Source of the DNA: Ulvibacter litoralis
Lineage (GTDB): Bacteria; Bacteroidota; Bacteroidia; Flavobacteriales; Flavobacteriaceae
Length of the DNA: 64,000 nucleotides
Direction of reading: 5' to 3'
Assembly: GCF_900102055.1 (NCBI RefSeq)
Contig: NZ_FNBA01000003.1
Coordinates: 248,001 to 312,000, forward strand
In this document: one piece after another, positions 36,191 to 44,205 of the stretch
Position numbering within the stretch: position 1 is the first letter of the stretch
How the letters are laid out: every line of letters begins with the position of its first letter
Notes under the pieces: model-generated
Told to the model about the DNA's origin: nothing
The model's input: only the letters and a program-made list of their open reading frames with translations
The model's database searches: none
Made by a program: the position numbers and the translations under genes

Positions 36191-37414
36191 TTAAGTGGTT
36201 GAAAATTTTGGAGAATTTTTCAGCAATCGATACAACCATAAGGTCAATACTGACACGGCTATTAAAAACAAAAAGATATACAGCCAAGTTTTGTCGAAGG
36301 AGAAGTATTCGACCATATTCATTCCAGCATTATGTCCAAAAATGTGTGAAAAAGAAAAGCTCATACTATACAAACCCATATAGCTTCCTTTTCTTCCTTT
36401 GGGTGCCATTTCTAGCGCCAATGCATTAGAAAAAGGAGAACCAATCATTTCGCCTAAAGTCATCAAAATCATAGCAATTACTAAAACGCCACTCCAAGAA
36501 GTAATATTAAGAACAATAAAACTTAGGGCAAGTAATAGAACGCCCCAAAAGGTAGCGATTGATTTAGAGATTTGTTTCTTTTCAAGCCATGTAACGAGCG
36601 GCATTTCAAAGATGACAATAAGGGCTCCGTTTAAGAAAAACAACCACCCAATGAGATCCTCTGTTAAAAAATGCACCTTTTCATAATATAGAGGCATGAC
36701 ACTAAAATATTGAACAAACATAATCCCGTTTGCTACCATTATGATGAAAAACAACATAAAGAATCCATTTCGATAGGGTGAAACACCTTCTTTAATTTTC
36801 ACTACTTCTGAAACATCTTCTTTCGATTTTTTAGGTTTCAATAATAAGAATAAGCTTATTGAAGCGACAATGCACGTAAGTCCGTCAATCCAAAATAAGG
36901 AAGCATAGCTAATTGAAGCAATTATAATTCCGCCAATAAGTGGCCCAATTGAAAAGCCTAAGTTAATGGCCAATCGAATTAATGTTATGCTTCGTGTTAC
37001 ATTTCCTGGTTTGCTGTACGCATCTGCTGCTACGAAAATAGCAGGACGATAGGCGTCTGCAATAAATATTAAAGAGAATATCGCAGCACAGAATCCGTAA
37101 AAAGTATTAATATACTGAAGTAGTACAAAGCCAATCCCACTCAGAAATAAACTGGCAACAATTACTTTGTAAAAGCCAATGCTATCGGTAAGCTTTCCCC
37201 CAAGCCAAGTGCCTGCAAGAGAGCCTAGTCCAAAGGAGGTCATAATCCAACCTACTTGTGGTAACGTAAATCCTTTTGCATTTACTAAATAGAGCGATAG
37301 AAAAGGAATTACCATCGCACCTGCTCGATTTATAAAAGTAACTAACGATAGGAACCATATTTCTATAGAGAGCCCTCGAAAGTTGTTTATGTAGTTAGTG
37401 TATATTTTTTTCAT
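36191..37414 (-). CDS. Major facilitator superfamily exporter
   Basis: This 407-residue inner-membrane transporter has about twelve membrane segments. The motif A region between segments 2 and 3 reads LGSLAGTWLGGKLTDSIGFYKVIV. A cytoplasmic loop of about 25 residues near 195-220 is rich in Lys/Glu. It resembles drug-efflux members of the MdtG/MdtH type; the substrate is not visible. Just upstream lie a 25-codon leader frame and a terminator with a competing antiterminator, which suggests control by ribosome stalling, as for several antibiotic resistance genes. That makes a drug exporter more likely. Confidence 0.9.
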   Translation of the reverse strand: MKKIYTNYINNFRGLSIEIWFLSLVTFINRAGAMVIPFLSLYLVNAKGFTLPQVGWIMTSFGLGSLAGTWLGGKLTDSIGFYKVIVASLFLSGIGFVLLQYINTFYGFCAAIFSLIFIADAYRPAIFVAADAYSKPGNVTRSITLIRLAINLGFSIGPLIGGIIIASISYASLFWIDGLTCIVASISLFLLLKPKKSKEDVSEVVKIKEGVSPYRNGFFMLFFIIMVANGIMFVQYFSVMPLYYEKVHFLTEDLIGWLFFLNGALIVIFEMPLVTWLEKKQISKSIATFWGVLLLALSFIVLNITSWSGVLVIAMILMTLGEMIGSPFSNALALEMAPKGRKGSYMGLYSMSFSFSHIFGHNAGMNMVEYFSFDKTWLYIFLFLIAVSVLTLWLYRLLKNSPKFSTT

Positions 37415-37436
37415 GGTTGGTTAGTTAGGTATAAAA

Positions 37437-37528
37437 ATAAAACGTCCGGCGATTAGGCCGGACGTTTTTATATTGAAATAATTTATTCAGTTATAACAAA
37501 TACAAACAACTCCGGCCTCTAATTGAGG
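37437..37528 (-). promoter_or_regulatory. Terminator/antiterminator (attenuator) in the MFS leader
   Basis: On the minus strand a strong terminator (stems at 37457-37468 and 37439-37450, T-rich tail) ends 22 bp before the MFS start. The segment GGCCGGA at 37511-37517, inside the leader peptide frame, is the perfect complement of TCCGGCC at 37456-37462 in the first terminator arm, so it can form an antiterminator. A third hairpin CCTC-AATTA-GAGG (37516-37528) can mask the antiterminator. Confidence 0.7.
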
Positions 37529-37568
37529 TTACAGAATACTTTCTATTGATATATTGAATACGAATCAT
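37491..37568 (-). CDS. 25-residue leader peptide of the MFS gene
   Basis: A 26-codon frame begins MIRIQYINRKY and ends in SIRGRSCLYLL, with an A/G-rich stretch (AAGAAGATAA) before the ATG. It starts about 20 bp after a TACATTTG -7 box and ends 23 bp before the terminator stem. RGR fits the +X+ motif (basic-any-basic) known to stall ribosomes carrying macrolides. The codons for RGR contain the antiterminator segment. Confidence 0.6.
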   Translation of the reverse strand: MIRIQYINRKYSVTSIRGRSCLYLL

Positions 37569-37587
37569 TTATCTTCTTGGTTTATAG

Positions 37588-37595
37588 CAAATGTA
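37588..37595 (-). promoter_or_regulatory. -7 box of the MFS leader
   Basis: TACATTTG on the minus strand fits TAnnTTTG. It places the transcript start close to 37581, about 13 bases before the leader peptide ATG. Confidence 0.6.
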
Positions 37596-37635
37596 GCAAA
37601 AAAAGTAATTAGCCGATAAAAAAATAAAAAATGTG

Positions 37636-38268
37636 TTAATCTAGAACTCTTTTTAAGGCTTGTGAGAGTTTATAAGCTCCTTTTACATAGGCTTTACCCA
37701 CTCGTTTAAAACTAGGCCAGTTAGACAAATCATAGCTTTTGTTATTAATTCCCATCGCTCTTTTAATTGTTGTGTTAAATAATACTGTTGTTGGTGTTGC
37801 GGTTTCATAAAAAGAAACATCCATAGAAACTTTAGCGGGTACTTTTCCAATAACAACATTGTATCCAAAATACATCCAAACAGTGTTTATTTTCATGGTA
37901 TACTTGGCGGAGGGATTGTTACTGCTAAACGTGGGATGATTTTTATAGTTAGCTGTTCTTTCATTAAGGGTTTCAATAAAAAGTCTGGGCCAGGCTTCTT
38001 TTTTAGATGTTTGATAGGTGCTTACCCATTGCGCAGCAACTGTTTCATCTTTCCGTTCTGAAACTTTGTCGAATTGTTGTTTTAAGAAGGCTTCTTCGGT
38101 AATTGGGTCTTCGTAAAATTCGGTACCTTCAAAAGAGAAGACAACGTTTACGTTTTCTTCCGAAGCCAGAAAAGCAAGTGCTTTTTTATCTATATCAATG
38201 TGTTGGGCGATGCTTATTTTCGAAATGAATGCAAGCAAAAGTAGGAGTAAAATAGTTTTTGTAGGCAT
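37636..38268 (-). CDS. Secreted protein of unknown function, tandem paralogue A
   Basis: This 210-residue protein has signal peptide MPTKTILLLLLLAFISKISIAQ. The mature N terminus HIDIDKKALAFLASEENVNVVFSFEG closely matches its neighbour HIGIDKRALAGLASEERINVIFSYNE, and WPRLFIETLN, W-(M/N)-YFGYN and KVSMDVSFYET are also shared. It is a periplasmic or secreted protein. Two bases separate the two genes, so this is a tandem duplication in one operon. I do not recognise the family. Confidence 0.65.
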   Translation of the reverse strand: MPTKTILLLLLLAFISKISIAQHIDIDKKALAFLASEENVNVVFSFEGTEFYEDPITEEAFLKQQFDKVSERKDETVAAQWVSTYQTSKKEAWPRLFIETLNERTANYKNHPTFSSNNPSAKYTMKINTVWMYFGYNVVIGKVPAKVSMDVSFYETATPTTVLFNTTIKRAMGINNKSYDLSNWPSFKRVGKAYVKGAYKLSQALKRVLD

Positions 38269-38270
38269 TG

Positions 38271-38918
38271 TTATTTTTTTACAACCCTCTTTAAGGCTTT
38301 GGCTAAATTAGGAGCAACTCTTTCGTATACATTTCGCATGCTTGCAAGCGACGGTCTAGGCCATTCTTTATTTCTGTACCGACTATCGTTGTAAAGTCCT
38401 TCTCTTTTTTTAAGCTTCGATAGGGAAAGGTAGTTTTCAGCATCGGATGTTTTATAAAAGTAAATGTCCATAGATGCTTTTGCGGGTCTTTTTACAATTC
38501 CGGCATCGTATCCAAAATTCATCCAATGTGTATGCACCACAACAGTGTACTTGGTTGTGGTATCATTTAAAACAAAAGCTGGAGCATTTCTTAGTTTTCC
38601 AAGATCGCTATTCAATTTAGAAATAAATGTTTCTGGCCAACTTTGTTTCTTCGCTTTTTTATAATCAGCAACCCATTTTTCAGCCATTTCAAGATCTCCA
38701 TATTTCGTGACTTTTTCATGAATGTGCTGTAAGAATTCAGCCTCAGGTAGGTGTTTTCCGTTGAATGATAGTTCGTTGTACGAAAAAATTACGTTAATTC
38801 TTTCTTCGGAAGCTAAGCCAGCGAGGGCTCTTTTGTCGATACCTATGTGTTGCGCAACCGCATATTGAAAGGCAAGTAGTAATGTAAAAGAAATGAGGTA
38901 TTTCCAACTGAAAGTCAT
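38271..38918 (-). CDS. Secreted protein of unknown function, tandem paralogue B
   Basis: This 215-residue protein has signal peptide MTFSWKYLISFTLLLAFQYAVAQ. It is the upstream copy of the pair, with the conserved block AEKWVADYKKAKKQSWPETFISKLNSD and a C-terminal ALKRVV shared with the neighbour. A minus-strand -7 box TATTTTTG lies at 38933-38940, 15 bp before the start, so this gene opens the two-gene operon. The Tyr/Trp content and absence of Cys suggest a stable periplasmic fold; function unknown. Confidence 0.65.
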   Translation of the reverse strand: MTFSWKYLISFTLLLAFQYAVAQHIGIDKRALAGLASEERINVIFSYNELSFNGKHLPEAEFLQHIHEKVTKYGDLEMAEKWVADYKKAKKQSWPETFISKLNSDLGKLRNAPAFVLNDTTTKYTVVVHTHWMNFGYDAGIVKRPAKASMDIYFYKTSDAENYLSLSKLKKREGLYNDSRYRNKEWPRPSLASMRNVYERVAPNLAKALKRVVKK

Positions 38919-38995
38919 TGGTGAGGTTTTTTCAAAAATAGAAATAAAACTGAAGTATCAAATACTTTAGTAATTTTACTTTAAATTGTACTTCT

Positions 38996-39604
38996 ATGAA
39001 ATATGTATTATTCCTTTCGGTTTTTTTTATTTGTTTGTCATGTGGAACTGCTAAAAAAAGATTTTTAAAAGAGTCTGTAGCGCATCAAGCTTCAGAAAAC
39101 AAGGATTTTTTAAATTCTGAATCGACCATTTTAACTGCGGAAGACTTTAAATCTTTTAAGGGCTTGGAGTTTTATCCTATAGACCTTGCGTATTGTATTG
39201 AAGCTGATTTTGTACGAACGCCAGATGAAGTGCCTTTTTTAATGCGTACTACTACCGATAGATTGCCAGAGTATGTAAAATATGGAGAAGCACATTTTAC
39301 GCTTCAAGGAAAACAACTAAAGTTAAATTTATTTCAAAGTACTGCTCCGTATGATGAGCCTGGTTATGAAGATTATCTCTTTTTGCCTTTTACCGATTTA
39401 ACAAGTGGGGATGGGTCGTATGGTGGTGGTCGATTTTTAGATGCTAGAATTCCGAAGGGAGATAAAATTATATTAAACTTTAATAAAGCGTACAATCCGT
39501 ATTGTGCGTATAATTCTAGGTATTCGTGTCCTATTCCTCCAAAAGAAAATGATTTGTTAGTTCGTATTGAAGCGGGTGTAAAAGATTTTGGAGACCATCA
39601 TTAG
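38996..39604 (+). CDS. DUF1684-family lipoprotein
   Basis: This 202-residue lipoprotein has lipobox FFICLSCGTA, with Cys at residue 16. The mature part matches DUF1684: SFKGLEFYPIDLAYCIEADFVRTPDEVPFLMRTTTDRLPEYVKYGEAHFTLQGKQLKLNLFQ, LFLPFTDLTSGDGSYGGGRFLDARIPKGDKIILNFNKAYNPYCAYNSRYSCPIPP. The NPYCAYN core is typical of the family, whose function is unknown. It overlaps the stop of crcB by four bases. TTTACTTTAAA upstream (38975-38985) repeats the Lrp palindrome arm. Confidence 0.9.
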   Translation: MKYVLFLSVFFICLSCGTAKKRFLKESVAHQASENKDFLNSESTILTAEDFKSFKGLEFYPIDLAYCIEADFVRTPDEVPFLMRTTTDRLPEYVKYGEAHFTLQGKQLKLNLFQSTAPYDEPGYEDYLFLPFTDLTSGDGSYGGGRFLDARIPKGDKIILNFNKAYNPYCAYNSRYSCPIPPKENDLLVRIEAGVKDFGDHH

Positions 39605-39972
39605 GCAAAACGCGTAAGCCAAATCCCTAAAAATACAGCTGCAAAGCCAACGACAAAGCTTCCGCAAGTATAAAGCGCAAAGGTCATGAAATCTCCTGAT
39701 TTTAAAAATACATGATTTTCATACGCAAAGGTTGAAAACGTTGTAAAACCGCCACAAAAACCGGTCGCTAAGAATAAGACTGTATTTTGGGAGAGCGTAT
39801 TTTGTTTTAAGGCCAATCCGAGAATAATACCAATAAGTAAGCTTCCTAAAATATTAGCAGCAAAGGTGCCATAAGGGATTCCAGTTTCAGAACTATTTAA
39901 ATATCGTCCTATCCAGTAACGTAATGTACTACCTAATCCGCCGCCTAAAAAAACGAGTACTAATTGCTTCAT
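39601..39972 (-). CDS. crcB: Fluoride ion channel CrcB/Fluc
   Basis: This 123-residue inner-membrane protein with four membrane segments exports toxic fluoride as a dual-topology dimer. The family motif GFCGGFTTFSTFAYE (about residues 72-86) and GGGLGSTLRYWIGRYLN at the N terminus are clear. No fluoride riboswitch is seen upstream; the gene starts five bases after the stop of the SRPBCC gene, so they are probably one operon. Confidence 0.95.
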   Translation of the reverse strand: MKQLVLVFLGGGLGSTLRYWIGRYLNSSETGIPYGTFAANILGSLLIGIILGLALKQNTLSQNTVLFLATGFCGGFTTFSTFAYENHVFLKSGDFMTFALYTCGSFVVGFAAVFLGIWLTRFA

Positions 39973-39977
39973 AATAC

Positions 39978-41039
39978 TTAATTGGGAGCTCCTTCAGTTA
40001 CAATGGGCATGTAAATTTCGGTCACCCAATCGGCCGGATTTGGTACAAGACCAGGGTCGGTACTATATACTTCAAACATTTTAGCCGTAGGATGTGCAAT
40101 CAAATTGTTGGTTGCCATGTACTCCTTCGCTTTAGCATACGCTTGTGGTAGGTTGTCGTAGTTTCCTTTTAAAGTGGTTTTTAGGGCAGTTACAGGTTCC
40201 ATAGCGCCACATAAAACAGGGCTTCCTTGGGGTGTAATTATTTTTTCTGCGACAGGAATACAAGCAGAGAATATCACCGTTCCGTTTGCTTCGTCTATCT
40301 GATTGTAAATGGTAAAAGGCATTCCGGCCATTGTAAGATTGTTTTCTTCCATATACCCAGAAATTTGCCCGAGCATGGATCCCATTTTCTCCCCAACTTC
40401 ATTGAGTTTTGAGGCTGTAGTATTGAACATATAATAGCCGCCATTATAAGTCGTAATTCCATCCACATTAACAGTGAACTTTTTCATTTCTTCAGTAACT
40501 ACTGCTTCCAAATTGGTTAATCCTTCTTGAAACATTTTTGAGATGCCAGTTTCCATATCATCTTTTTGAAAAGCCATAAATACTTTTTCCATAAAAGATT
40601 GTTCTCCTTTCATTCCCCAAGTGACTTTGGTTATTCCTGGAGTTTCAGAAGTATCAAACCTCCAATAAACATCACTTTTAGAATCTCCAATAGGAGTGTT
40701 GAATGTGATTTTTTGATCAATTTCTTTATTTGGAATTACCTTAACGGTCTCCATAGCTCCTTTTCCAACCTGCATATGATCACTACTCCATGAGTAAGCA
40801 GCGCCTTCACCTTCCGTTTTTTCGGCATAGGTAACTTTGGTGTTTGGGTCTAATTTTGCCCAAGGACCCCATTCTTGCCAGTTTTTATAATCTTTTACAT
40901 TGTTGTAAACTACTTCGGCAGGAGCATTTATCATTTTGCTTTCTGCAACATCAAAGCTTCCGTCTTTAGTGCCAAAATATATAGCGCCACCTATTACTAC
41001 AATAAGAATAAGGAATAAAAGATATTTTAAAATTTTCAT
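39978..41039 (-). CDS. SRPBCC / GyrI-like effector-binding two-domain protein
   Basis: This 353-residue protein has an N-terminal membrane anchor (YLLFLILIVVIGGAIYFG). Residues about 28-180 form an SRPBCC (polyketide-cyclase-like) domain (AESKMINAPAEVVYNNVKDYKNWQEWGPWAKLDPN). Residues about 195-350 form a GyrI-like small-molecule-binding domain (MEENNLTMAGMPFTIYNQIDEANGTVIFSACIPV). Both domains bind small hydrophobic ligands in other proteins. The ligand here is unknown. It leads into crcB with a gap of five bases. Confidence 0.85.
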   Translation of the reverse strand: MKILKYLLFLILIVVIGGAIYFGTKDGSFDVAESKMINAPAEVVYNNVKDYKNWQEWGPWAKLDPNTKVTYAEKTEGEGAAYSWSSDHMQVGKGAMETVKVIPNKEIDQKITFNTPIGDSKSDVYWRFDTSETPGITKVTWGMKGEQSFMEKVFMAFQKDDMETGISKMFQEGLTNLEAVVTEEMKKFTVNVDGITTYNGGYYMFNTTASKLNEVGEKMGSMLGQISGYMEENNLTMAGMPFTIYNQIDEANGTVIFSACIPVAEKIITPQGSPVLCGAMEPVTALKTTLKGNYDNLPQAYAKAKEYMATNNLIAHPTAKMFEVYSTDPGLVPNPADWVTEIYMPIVTEGAPN

Positions 41040-41199
41040 GCGGGTAGGGAAATTTGGATTATTTGTGTTAAAGATACTTAATTTTTATATGCAATAGGAA
41101 ATTTCAGAGTCGGTTTGTAGTAAAGATGGTTCCTTCAGACTATTTTTTAGAATTGAAGCGGTGAACTTTCAGAAGTGAAAAAAGCAGCTTTAATTTTGT

Positions 41200-41207
41200 T
41201 ACATTTG
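41200..41207 (+). promoter_or_regulatory. -7 box before the M49 peptidase
   Basis: TACATTTG lies 22 bp before the ATG at 41230. Confidence 0.6.
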
Positions 41208-41229
41208 TTGAAAACTTAAACTATATAAA

Positions 41230-43269
41230 ATGAAGAATACTTTTTTTATAGCAGCCGCTATGAGTACTGTTTTGTTTTTCTCTTGTAAAGAAGTACAAAA
41301 GGACACGCCTGAAGCAGAAGTTGCTGAGGTTAAAACAGACGATTTTGATTATCAAGTAGAGCAATTTGCAGATATTAAAATATTGCGTTACCAAATTCCA
41401 GGATGGGAGAATTTAACGCTGAAGGAACAAAAATTAGTGTACTATCTTACCCAAGCTGGATTGGCGGGACGTGATATTATGTGGGATCAAAACTATCGCC
41501 ATAACCTTACAATTAGAAAGGCATTAGAAAATGTGTACACTACGTATAAAGGGGATAAAACTTCTGAAGACTGGAAGAATTTTGAAATCTATTTGAAGCG
41601 TTTGTGGTTTTCTAACGGAATTCACCATCATTACTCAAATGATAAAATGAAACCAGATTTTTCTTCAGACTACTTAAATGGAATTTTAGCGGAAACAAAT
41701 ACAACCTTAGAAGGGGAAGCGTTCGACGTTTTGTTTAACGATAAAGATGCTAAAAAAGTAAATCAAGCAAAAGGTGTGGACAACGTTGCACAGTCTGCCG
41801 TTAATTTTTACGGTCCGAATGTAACCAATGCAGATGTTCAGAAATTTTATGGAGCTAAAAAATCTCCAAATCCAGATAAGCCTTTGTCATATGGTTTAAA
41901 CTCTCAATTGGTAAAAGAGAATGGCGTTTTAAAAGAGCGTGTGTATAAATCTGGAGGATTATACGGAGCAGCTATCGATAAGATTGTAGAATGGTTAGAA
42001 AAAGCACACGGAGTAGCCGAAAACCAAGCGCAAGCAGATGCTTTGGCTTTATTAATTAAATATTACAAAACGGGAGATTTACAAACTTGGGACGATTATA
42101 ACGTTGCTTGGACTGCTGCTACGGAAGGTAATATAGATTACATCAACAGTTTTATTGAAGTTTACAATGATCCATTAGGGTACAGAGGTTCGTATGAGTC
42201 TATTATCCAAATTAAGGATTTTGACATGTCTGAAAAAATGGCGGTATTGTCTGAAAATGCACAATGGTTTGAAGATAATTCACCATTAATGGAAGCGCAT
42301 AAAAAGAAAAATGTAGTAGGTGTTACTTACAAGGTTGTGAGTGTAGCTGGAGAAGCAGGAGATGCATCACCAAGTACTCCAATTGGAGTTAATTTACCAA
42401 ATGCAAACTGGATTCGTGCTGCCGTAGGTAGTAAATCAGTATCATTAGGAAATATTATCAATGCGTATAACAATGCAGGAAATTCTGGTCGTTTAAAAGA
42501 ATTTGTAAATGACGAAGAAGAATATGCATTAGAAGAAGCATACGGTCAAGTAGGAGATAAATTACACACAGCATTACACGAAGTAATTGGTCACGCTTCT
42601 GGGCAATTAAATCCTGGAGTTGGTGAAACAAAAGAAACGCTTAAAAATTATGCATCTACTTTAGAAGAAGGGCGAGCAGATTTAGTAGGTCTTTACTACT
42701 TGTACAATCCAAAATTACAAGAACTTGGTTTGGTTGATGACTGGAAAAAAGTGGGAATGGCTGCGTACGACGGATATATTCGTAACGGTTTAATGGCTCA
42801 ATTAATTCGTTTGAATTTAGGAGATGATGTAGAAGAAGCACACATGCGTAACCGTCAATGGGTTTCTGCTTGGGCGTATGAAAAAGGAAAAGCAGACAAT
42901 GTAATTGAAAAGATTACACGTGATGGTAAAACGTATTACAATATTAACGACTATGAGAAACTACACGGTTTGTTTGGTGAGTTATTGCGTGAAACGCAAC
43001 GTATAAAATCTGAAGGAGATTATGCAGCTGTTGAAGCATTAGTTGAAGGATACGGTGTAAAAGTAGACCAAAAATTACATGCTGAAATTTTAGAGCGTAA
43101 CAAGCAATTTACATCGGCACCTTACAGTGGTTTTGTAAACCCTGTGTTAGTTCCTGAAATGGATGAAAATGGTGAGATAGTAACTGTTAAAGTAACACAG
43201 CCAGATTCATTTGAAGGGCAAATGTTAGACTATTCTAAAGGGTACAGTAATTTACCTGCAGTGAACTAG
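41230..43269 (+). CDS. Dipeptidyl-peptidase III-type zinc peptidase (family M49), lipoprotein
   Basis: This 679-residue protein has a lipoprotein signal (MKNTFFIAAAMSTVLFFSCKE, Cys at residue 19). The zinc motif of family M49, HEVIGH, is at about residue 450 in LHTALHEVIGHASGQLNPGVGETK, with the second motif EEGRADLVGLYYLY about 35 residues later. M49 enzymes remove dipeptides from the N terminus of short peptides. The anchored, periplasm-facing form is usual in Bacteroidota. It stands alone with its own promoter and terminator. Confidence 0.92.
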   Translation: MKNTFFIAAAMSTVLFFSCKEVQKDTPEAEVAEVKTDDFDYQVEQFADIKILRYQIPGWENLTLKEQKLVYYLTQAGLAGRDIMWDQNYRHNLTIRKALENVYTTYKGDKTSEDWKNFEIYLKRLWFSNGIHHHYSNDKMKPDFSSDYLNGILAETNTTLEGEAFDVLFNDKDAKKVNQAKGVDNVAQSAVNFYGPNVTNADVQKFYGAKKSPNPDKPLSYGLNSQLVKENGVLKERVYKSGGLYGAAIDKIVEWLEKAHGVAENQAQADALALLIKYYKTGDLQTWDDYNVAWTAATEGNIDYINSFIEVYNDPLGYRGSYESIIQIKDFDMSEKMAVLSENAQWFEDNSPLMEAHKKKNVVGVTYKVVSVAGEAGDASPSTPIGVNLPNANWIRAAVGSKSVSLGNIINAYNNAGNSGRLKEFVNDEEEYALEEAYGQVGDKLHTALHEVIGHASGQLNPGVGETKETLKNYASTLEEGRADLVGLYYLYNPKLQELGLVDDWKKVGMAAYDGYIRNGLMAQLIRLNLGDDVEEAHMRNRQWVSAWAYEKGKADNVIEKITRDGKTYYNINDYEKLHGLFGELLRETQRIKSEGDYAAVEALVEGYGVKVDQKLHAEILERNKQFTSAPYSGFVNPVLVPEMDENGEIVTVKVTQPDSFEGQMLDYSKGYSNLPAVN

Positions 43270-43291
43270 TTTTAAGAAACTACCTAAAATT

Positions 43292-43328
43292 AAAAACCTC
43301 CTTGATGCTAATTCGAGGAGGTTTTTTT
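43292..43328 (+). terminator. Terminator after the M49 peptidase
   Basis: AAAAACCTCCT (43292-43302) pairs with AGGAGGTTTTT (43316-43326), followed by T. Confidence 0.88.
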
Positions 43329-43419
43329 ATAAAACAAAAAAATTGGTTAGTTGTGTAATTCTGATTTTGTGTAAAAATACTTTTATGTTAAAACTAATAC
43401 CATCCCTAGTATTGGGTAT

Positions 43420-44205
43420 TTATCTGCAAAATTGAAAGTACTCACAAAGTGATTCGTCAATTTCTTCGGAAGAAAACCCGTTCGATTTTAATTCTTCAAT
43501 TACGATAAAATAATCTTTAGAACGTTCTTCTTCTTGAAACTGATTTAGATAATCGAAGGAGTTAAATTTTACGCGATTAAAATCGGGGTATTTTTCATAG
43601 GCAATTCCCCATGCATACGATTCTCCTTTTACCAATAAGGAGTTGTTTTGGTACAGAGTAATGCTCGTTCCTTCCGTCTTTATCTTTACCATGGTATTAT
43701 TTCGCTTGTTTTTCAGAAAAAAATAAGTGTATGTTTCTTCTGTGTTTTCATTCCAAACAAAATTAATTTCGTTAGCAGCAATGGCAGTGCTGTCTAAAGG
43801 AGTAATGAGGAAATCCATAATACCTTCACGATATACATTTCCTGTATGGTTTTTCGTTCTATTTTTATCGTTTATTTGCTTCCAAACATAGGAGAAATAC
43901 TTTTTTGAAAGTCCTTCTTTATCTTCGTCTTTCTGATATTCTTTTACTTCGGAAACGGTGTACTTTTTAGCTTGATCTAGTTGGTACATGAGTCCTTTCG
44001 TGTCTAATAGAATGACAGTGTCCTTAGCCTTTAAGATTAAGTTCCCTTCCGAAAAAACGGCCCCTTTTTTAATTGGTTTTGTTGTGTTTTTTATGGCTAA
44101 TACAGGAGCTCCTTTTGTTTTAAAAACCGCATATTCTTGTGCGCTTAACTGATTAGAAGTAGCAACAAGAAGTACAAATATTACTGAAAGAAATAGCTTT
44201 TCCAT
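43420..44205 (-). CDS. FecR-like secreted protein, last gene of the CHASE2/protease operon
   Basis: This 261-residue protein has signal peptide MEKLFLSVIFVLLVATSNQLSAQ. Residues about 24-85 resemble a FecR-type beta-domain (VFKTKGAPVLAIKNTTKPIKKGAVFSEGNLILKAKDTVILLDTKG). The C-terminal half is mixed, with a Ser/Glu-rich end. It overlaps the CHASE2 gene by 25 bases, showing translational coupling. FecR-like domains near CHASE2 proteins occur in other bacteria, where they may act as ligand-binding or inhibitor partners; the role here is inferred from position only. Confidence 0.7.
   Translation of the reverse strand: MEKLFLSVIFVLLVATSNQLSAQEYAVFKTKGAPVLAIKNTTKPIKKGAVFSEGNLILKAKDTVILLDTKGLMYQLDQAKKYTVSEVKEYQKDEDKEGLSKKYFSYVWKQINDKNRTKNHTGNVYREGIMDFLITPLDSTAIAANEINFVWNENTEETYTYFFLKNKRNNTMVKIKTEGTSITLYQNNSLLVKGESYAWGIAYEKYPDFNRVKFNSFDYLNQFQEEERSKDYFIVIEELKSNGFSSEEIDESLCEYFQFCR

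Noticed and set aside
39973-39977. Fluoride riboswitch before crcB
   Set aside because: Only five bases separate crcB from the upstream gene, so there is no room for one.
43394-43421. Third copy of the CCC-N6-GGG palindrome at the operon end
   Set aside because: ATCCCTAG-TATTGGGTATTT resembles the site at 51354 but has different spacing and no -7 box 20 bp away; it overlaps the last gene's stop.
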